The notes under the pieces were generated by a model. That model was not told the origin of the DNA and did not search any database. It saw only the letters and a list, made by a program, of their open reading frames with translations. From Ureibacillus manganicus DSM 26584 (GTDB taxonomy: Bacteria > Bacillota > Bacilli > Bacillales_A > Planococcaceae): a stretch of 64,000 nucleotides of DNA. The position numbers were made by a program, and so were the translations under genes. Numbering within the stretch: position 1 is the stretch's first letter; each line of letters begins with the position of its first letter. The stretch is from positions 1-64,000 of the forward strand of contig NZ_JPVN01000010.1 of the NCBI RefSeq assembly GCF_000772945.1, read 5' to 3'. Positions 60,125-64,000 of the stretch are shown here, piece by piece.

Positions 60125-60766
60125 TTAACAATAAAGGTATATTGCAAAATACATAAACACGCTTCCACCCATTACAAAAACGTGCCATATCGCGTGATTA
60201 TATGGAATCTTATTATTTTTATAAAAATAAGTTCCAACTGTGTAGCTTAGCCCTCCTGCAAGCAACAGCAGAACCCCATTTATTGTAAGGTAATTCAGTA
60301 CTGGTTGATAGACAAAAACAACTAACCAACCCATTCCGATATAAACAAGTAATGAAACTCTTTTAAAACGGTGTACAAAAAACTGCTTAAGTATTATTCC
60401 AATAGCAGCTAAACCCCACTCTGTACCTACAAGTATCCAGCCAGTCGAACCACCTATGGCAATTAATGCGACTGGAGTATATGTACCTGCAATTAAAAGA
60501 AAGATTGAGCTATGATCTAGTTTTTTTAGTAAATTTTTATTAGTTGGTAGGCAATGATAGAGTGTTGAAGCTAAGTATAGGAGAAACATTGACAGTCCAA
60601 ATATGATGTAACTAACGAGTGCTACATTTGATTGGTTACTAAATGCCTTTTCTACTAAAATAATTGTTGCTGGTATTGCTAAAATTGCACCAACACCATG
60701 TGTCAAAGCATTCCAAAACTCCTCTTTTTTACTATAAGTACTTTTTAAAGCTACATATTGAGCCAT
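60125..60766 (-). CDS. Hemolysin III family membrane protein (YqfA/PAQR type)
   Basis: A 213-residue protein with seven membrane helices of the HlyIII/PAQR superfamily. The conserved putative metal ligands are seen in STLYHCL, KLDHSSIFLLIAGTYTP and NHAIWHVFV. Some relatives affect membrane lipid homeostasis; the hemolysin name is historical. ATG 60766 has AGAGGTG upstream; a reading from 60805 is less likely. Confidence 0.9.
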   Translation of the reverse strand: MAQYVALKSTYSKKEEFWNALTHGVGAILAIPATIILVEKAFSNQSNVALVSYIIFGLSMFLLYLASTLYHCLPTNKNLLKKLDHSSIFLLIAGTYTPVALIAIGGSTGWILVGTEWGLAAIGIILKQFFVHRFKRVSLLVYIGMGWLVVFVYQPVLNYLTINGVLLLLAGGLSYTVGTYFYKNNKIPYNHAIWHVFVMGGSVFMYFAIYLYC

Positions 60767-60859
60767 CTTCTTCACCTCTTTCTTTAGTATGTCAAAAAAT
60801 CTCAAAAAAATATAGAGCGAGATGTAATGAATAAATTATGTTAAATGTCATATTCGATA

Positions 60860-61429
60860 TCAATTTTTATTACTCTTAAATATATAGAACCCTATTAAAA
60901 TAATTATAAATAGTAGTATTGAGATTAAAGTTATATTTAGAAAATGATTATTCATTTGGTTATCTTCATCCACTTGAACTTTTTCAGTTGGAGGTGCCCC
61001 TTGCCCGAGTTCGTTTAGATCTGTACTTGCATTTGCCAAAGGTGCTGTTCTAGAACATAGGTTTACTTGATAGTATCCTTCTTCGCCATTAGTATAGATT
61101 AAATACTCCTCATTTAAAGCAAATGTATATCCACAACTAGCAGAATCTCGTGATGTTTTTACCACAACATCTGAAACGCTTATTCCCTTCCATGTCTCGA
61201 TAACTTGAAAATGAATTTCCAGTGGATCAGCAGATGATTTGAATATTACATTTTTATTATTATCAACAATCTTAACAACTTTACCCGAGAATACCGCGCT
61301 ACTTTTATTTAATTCTTCACTTGGGGAGCCAGGTTGAGCACAAGAACATGCATATGTTACTGACACTGAATTAACGAAAACAAAGATTAACATGATAGTA
61401 AAAACAATTATTAACTTTAATATTTTCAA
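60860..61429 (-). CDS. Secreted, membrane-anchored TIMP/NTR-like protein
   Basis: A 189-residue protein with an N-terminal signal peptide (hydrophobic core at about residues 5-22), the sequence YACSCAQP right after the likely cleavage site, and an NTR-like beta-barrel (SAVFSGKVVKI, FQVIETWKG). Two further Cys lie in DSASCGY and VNLCSR. A C-terminal helix (about residues 163-182) anchors it to the membrane. The Cys-x-Cys start is typical of tissue-inhibitor-of-metalloprotease-like bacterial proteins; the function is unknown. The start is TTG with GGAGGGGAT upstream. Confidence 0.75.
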   Translation of the reverse strand: MKILKLIIVFTIMLIFVFVNSVSVTYACSCAQPGSPSEELNKSSAVFSGKVVKIVDNNKNVIFKSSADPLEIHFQVIETWKGISVSDVVVKTSRDSASCGYTFALNEEYLIYTNGEEGYYQVNLCSRTAPLANASTDLNELGQGAPPTEKVQVDEDNQMNNHFLNITLISILLFIIILIGFYIFKSNKN

Positions 61430-61504
61430 GATTCATCCCCTCCTTTTATGAATCCGACTACAATACCTTTAAAAAGTTACATAATGATATTTTTTTGAAT
61501 GTAA

Positions 61505-61532
61505 AAACTCCAATTACTTATAATTGGAGTTT
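61505..61532 (-). terminator. Terminator downstream of the universal stress protein gene
   Basis: A perfect 12-bp stem (AAACTCCAATTA arms) with a 4-nt loop is followed by a T5 run on the minus strand. Confidence 0.85.
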
Positions 61533-61553
61533 GAATAAGTGGACTATTAAAAA

Positions 61554-61973
61554 TTAAGAACGTACAACAAGAACATCATATTTTGCTTGTCGTACAATTC
61601 GTTCTGCAACAGAACCGATGAGCATTTTTTCGATGGCATTATAACCAGTGGCACCACAGATAATTAAGTCTACATCAAGCAATTGAGTGAGGATTGTTTT
61701 TGTGGAACCTTCTCCAACGAACACTTCAACATTTTTTACTCCAGCAGCTTTTGCTTCATTTTTATAATTTTCTATATCTGAAACGCTTTTTTCTTTCAAT
61801 TTTTCTGCATATTTCAAATCATAGGCTGCAATCGATCCAAAAGATTTTGTATCAACCACATGTGCTAATTGTAAAGTAGCGTCATTTTCAATGGCTATGT
61901 TTATTGCACGATGAAAAGCTCTTTTGGATTGGTCAGAAAAGTCAATAGCTACTGCAATTTTTTTATATGACAT
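61554..61973 (-). CDS. Universal stress protein family protein
   Basis: A 139-residue single-domain UspA protein. It begins with the conserved IAVAIDFSDQSKRAF and ends with the ATP-binding loop GATGYNAIEKMLIGSVAERI (G-2x-G-9x-G-S). It probably binds ATP and acts in stress survival; the precise role is unknown. It is a single gene with its own terminator. Confidence 0.93.
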   Translation of the reverse strand: MSYKKIAVAIDFSDQSKRAFHRAINIAIENDATLQLAHVVDTKSFGSIAAYDLKYAEKLKEKSVSDIENYKNEAKAAGVKNVEVFVGEGSTKTILTQLLDVDLIICGATGYNAIEKMLIGSVAERIVRQAKYDVLVVRS

Positions 61974-62081
61974 AATAATCCTCCTTTTAAATACTTTAAT
62001 TATATCAATATCCAGGTGCTTCTTGCATTATTTTACATCACCATTAACAGATTAAAATAGTATTAAACACTTTATTTGCAT

Positions 62082-62108
62082 AAAAAAAGCGCAGTTTTAC
62101 CTGCACTT
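62082..62108 (-). terminator. Terminator downstream of the NlpC/P60 gene
   Basis: The stem AAGTGCAG/CTGCGCTT (one wobble) has a 6-nt loop and a T7 tail on the minus strand. It ends the muropeptide operon. Confidence 0.75.
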
Positions 62109-62138
62109 CATTCACCAATTTAATGCGAATTAGACATT

Positions 62139-62966
62139 TTAATGTACTAATTCCTTTGCAAAAAGACTTCCTACAGCTGTTATTGTTGTGGCTAAGTCTT
62201 TTCGATAATGAGGATGTTTTTCATTTAAACTATTTACACTTACTTCGTTACCACCTAGTGAAGAATGAACATATAGATCATCACCCATATACATAGCTAT
62301 ATGTCCAGGGAAATACAATAAATCCCCCTTTTGAATTTGTTCAAGTGTAATTTGTTTAATTGGGAAACCATCAACAATCTTGGCATCTCGGTAAATCAAG
62401 ACACCATTTAACATATAAGCCATTGAACAGAGTCCAGAACAATCGATACCTAAAGGTGATTTACCACCCCAACGATATGGTGTGGTTAAATAACTTAATG
62501 CTGTTTGGACAACATTTTCTCTAAATTCTTCTTCTGAAACTGTATCGGCAATCGCATGTTGGATCCAATAGGATCTAGTATATCCAACATCACCAGATGC
62601 TAATTTTACTTTTGACCACTCTTGATTTAGGTCATTTTCTTCTACCACTATTACGACAGATCCTTTAACTAAAGTAGCGATTTTTGTACTTTGAATTTTA
62701 GGTCCTACCAGAATGTCAGCAAAGTTTTGGATAATGACGTTATTTGCTTCCCCTTGCCATTGACTAGCCTTTGCATCATCAATTATTAACTTTTCCTTCA
62801 AACAATATCCTTCATAACGATATGCAGTTTGAACTCGTACCCATAATTCATCGCAAAATTCCAAAATATTCACAGTCATCCCATAAAGTATTTCATCGAC
62901 TAATTCCGAAGTTGTATCTGGCTTTCCATGTAAATTCACAATCATGTCATTTACAATTGCTTTCAT
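62139..62966 (-). CDS. NlpC/P60 gamma-D-glutamyl endopeptidase, YkfC-like
   Basis: A 275-residue protein: two N-terminal SH3-like domains (residues about 1-60 and 75-140), then an NlpC/P60 domain. The catalytic Cys is in GIDCSGLCSMAY, the His in FPGHIAMYMG, and a third polar residue in YVHSS. There is no signal peptide, so like YkfC it probably cleaves gamma-D-Glu-diamino acid bonds of imported wall peptides in the cytoplasm. It overlaps the upstream gene by four bases. Confidence 0.88.
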   Translation of the reverse strand: MKAIVNDMIVNLHGKPDTTSELVDEILYGMTVNILEFCDELWVRVQTAYRYEGYCLKEKLIIDDAKASQWQGEANNVIIQNFADILVGPKIQSTKIATLVKGSVVIVVEENDLNQEWSKVKLASGDVGYTRSYWIQHAIADTVSEEEFRENVVQTALSYLTTPYRWGGKSPLGIDCSGLCSMAYMLNGVLIYRDAKIVDGFPIKQITLEQIQKGDLLYFPGHIAMYMGDDLYVHSSLGGNEVSVNSLNEKHPHYRKDLATTITAVGSLFAKELVH

Positions 62967-63751
62967 ATTGAAGACCTCCTTTCATTAGATCCAAAATATT
63001 CATAAGCGATTTTTGAAATGCGCCCAATAAGTCTTTTTCCAGCTTCAACGTCACTTAATTGAGTAGTAAAAACACCTATGATGTAATCCTTGGAATCGAG
63101 ATAAACAATTCCTGTATCATGAAATACCGAATCAAGACTTCCTGTTTTATGCGCCATCTGAACGTCACCAGAAATGTATCTCTTTAATCCTTCATGAACT
63201 CTTTGTCTACTTAATATATCTAGTACTAGGTTGCTATATTGCTCTGATAGTAAAGTTTGTTCATATATACTTGTGAAAAGATAAGCCATATCGCGAGCAT
63301 TCGTTACATTGTCATACCCTTGTTGAAGTCTTTCAAAATCCATCATTTTTCGTTGTAGTTTAGTAGCCTTTAAACCGATTCTGTTAAAATAGACATTCAA
63401 TTTTTCCATACCAATAAAGTCAATTAATACATTTGTAGCTGAATTATCACTTGTAATGATCATCCATACTAACAATTCATAAAGGGTACATTCGTCTAAA
63501 TCTTGTTCAGTTACTACACTAAAATCAACCTTATTTTGAGAATGGATTTTAAGTTCACTGTATAATGAAAGTTTGTTTTGCTCGATATAATCTAGTACAG
63601 CAACTAAAATAGGTACCTTAATTAGACTTGCACTTGAAAAACCATCATCAAGATTTTCACTTAAAATAAATTGTTCACTTTCCATCTCTTTTAAAAATAA
63701 ATGCACCTTGAAATCGACTTCTTCAACTAAAGGACGTATTTTTTCCAACAA
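62963..63751 (-). CDS. Class A beta-lactamase-like serine hydrolase without signal peptide
   Basis: A 262-residue protein with a complete penicillin-recognising active site: Ser42-x-x-Lys45 (SLIK), Ser101-Asp-Asn (SDN) and Lys202-Thr-Gly (HKTGS). The start is TTG 63751 with AGGTGG upstream, and no signal peptide or lipobox is present, so it is likely cytoplasmic. Its neighbours process cell wall peptides, which suggests a peptidase or esterase acting on muropeptides rather than antibiotic resistance. That role is inferred. Confidence 0.85.
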   Translation of the reverse strand: MLEKIRPLVEEVDFKVHLFLKEMESEQFILSENLDDGFSSASLIKVPILVAVLDYIEQNKLSLYSELKIHSQNKVDFSVVTEQDLDECTLYELLVWMIITSDNSATNVLIDFIGMEKLNVYFNRIGLKATKLQRKMMDFERLQQGYDNVTNARDMAYLFTSIYEQTLLSEQYSNLVLDILSRQRVHEGLKRYISGDVQMAHKTGSLDSVFHDTGIVYLDSKDYIIGVFTTQLSDVEAGKRLIGRISKIAYEYFGSNERRSSI

Positions 63752-63760
63752 TCAGCCCAC

Positions 63761-64000
63761 CTACTCAATGACTGTAATTTTCTTCGTATCCGCATTAAAT
63801 GTAATTGTTTTCCCTAAAGGTAATGTCAATGTTGGTAAAACATGACCACAAGTAATATCCATCAATACGGGCTTTCCAACTGGTACAAGTATTTCTTCAA
63901 AGATTGTTTGTAAACGCAAGCTGTCCTCAGGTTTTTCTGGGTTTGGTGCACCACAATTTGTCCAAGCCCCTAGTAAAATTCCTGCAGCATCATCAAGTTT
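63761..64000 (-). CDS. LD-carboxypeptidase (S66 family, LdcA/YkfA-like), C-terminal part
   Basis: The last 79 residues of a gene that runs off the right edge of the window. The visible part has GILLGAWTNCG, the catalytic-His segment ITCGHVLPTLTLPLG, and the terminal beta strand NADTKKITVIE, all typical of the S66 family that removes the terminal D-Ala from muropeptides. The stop is 9 bp before the beta-lactamase-like gene, so the three genes form an operon. Confidence 0.85.
   Translation of the reverse strand, partial: KLDDAAGILLGAWTNCGAPNPEKPEDSLRLQTIFEEILVPVGKPVLMDITCGHVLPTLTLPLGKTITFNADTKKITVIE

Overview
The window is chromosomal DNA of an endospore-forming, low-GC Bacillota, almost certainly order Bacillales. 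The sporulation genes (spoVB, safA, spoIVFA/FB, spo0B, spoIIB-like, spoVID-like) and the gene order, close to the Bacillus subtilis relA-to-lon region, support this. AT-rich codon use, frequent TTG starts and the particular gaps in synteny suggest the Lysinibacillus/Solibacillus/Ureibacillus group (Planococcaceae-like), but that last step is inference. Nearly all genes lie on the minus strand, so transcription runs from high to low coordinates.

Layout, low to high coordinate. 1-45: 5' end of a probable group IIC intron inserted just after the terminator of a Mn-catalase gene. 1264-9946: DUF2642 gene, dtd, relA, apt, recJ, secDF. 10156-12717: comN, spoVB (plus strand) and a DUF421 gene. 12845-17174: yajC, tgt, queA, ruvB, ruvA. 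17292-20521: a YsxE-like coat kinase coupled to safA, then niaR (plus strand). 20584-25160: pheA, pheB, obg, spo0B, rpmA, prp, rplU with its L21 leader. 25186-32990: spoIVFB, spoIVFA, minD, minC, mreD, mreC, mreB, radC, maf, spoIIB-like. 33167-38786: two adjacent folC paralogues and valS under a T-box. 38851-46855: a small membrane-protein ORF, spoVID-like, and the heme operon hemA-X-C-D-B-L with a promoter carrying a PerR-type palindrome. 46968-54158: engB, lon, clpX, tig with a long structured leader, and a YsoA-like TPR gene.

From about 54.2 kb synteny with B. subtilis ends and the content becomes accessory. It holds tandem hairpin repeats, thiT under a TPP riboswitch, an atypical SDR, a PadR/HAAS-DUF4097 pair with a dyad over its own -10 box, another SDR, a small membrane protein, a lipoprotein, a hairpin array, a hemolysin III homologue, a TIMP-like membrane protein and a universal stress protein. 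Last comes an operon for cytoplasmic muropeptide processing (LD-carboxypeptidase, class A beta-lactamase-like hydrolase, NlpC/P60 endopeptidase).

Functional blocks: stringent response and nucleotide salvage (relA, apt), protein export (secDF, yajC), tRNA queuosine modification (tgt, queA), recombination (ruvAB, recJ), cell shape and division-site selection (mreBCD, minCD), heme synthesis, proteolysis and chaperoning (lon, clpX, tig), and spore coat/sigma-K control. No CRISPR array, rRNA, tRNA or complete transposase gene was seen. The least explained material is non-coding: two 225-bp repeats with a covarying hairpin, a three-hairpin array with conserved loops, 52-bp hairpin repeats, and the tig leader.
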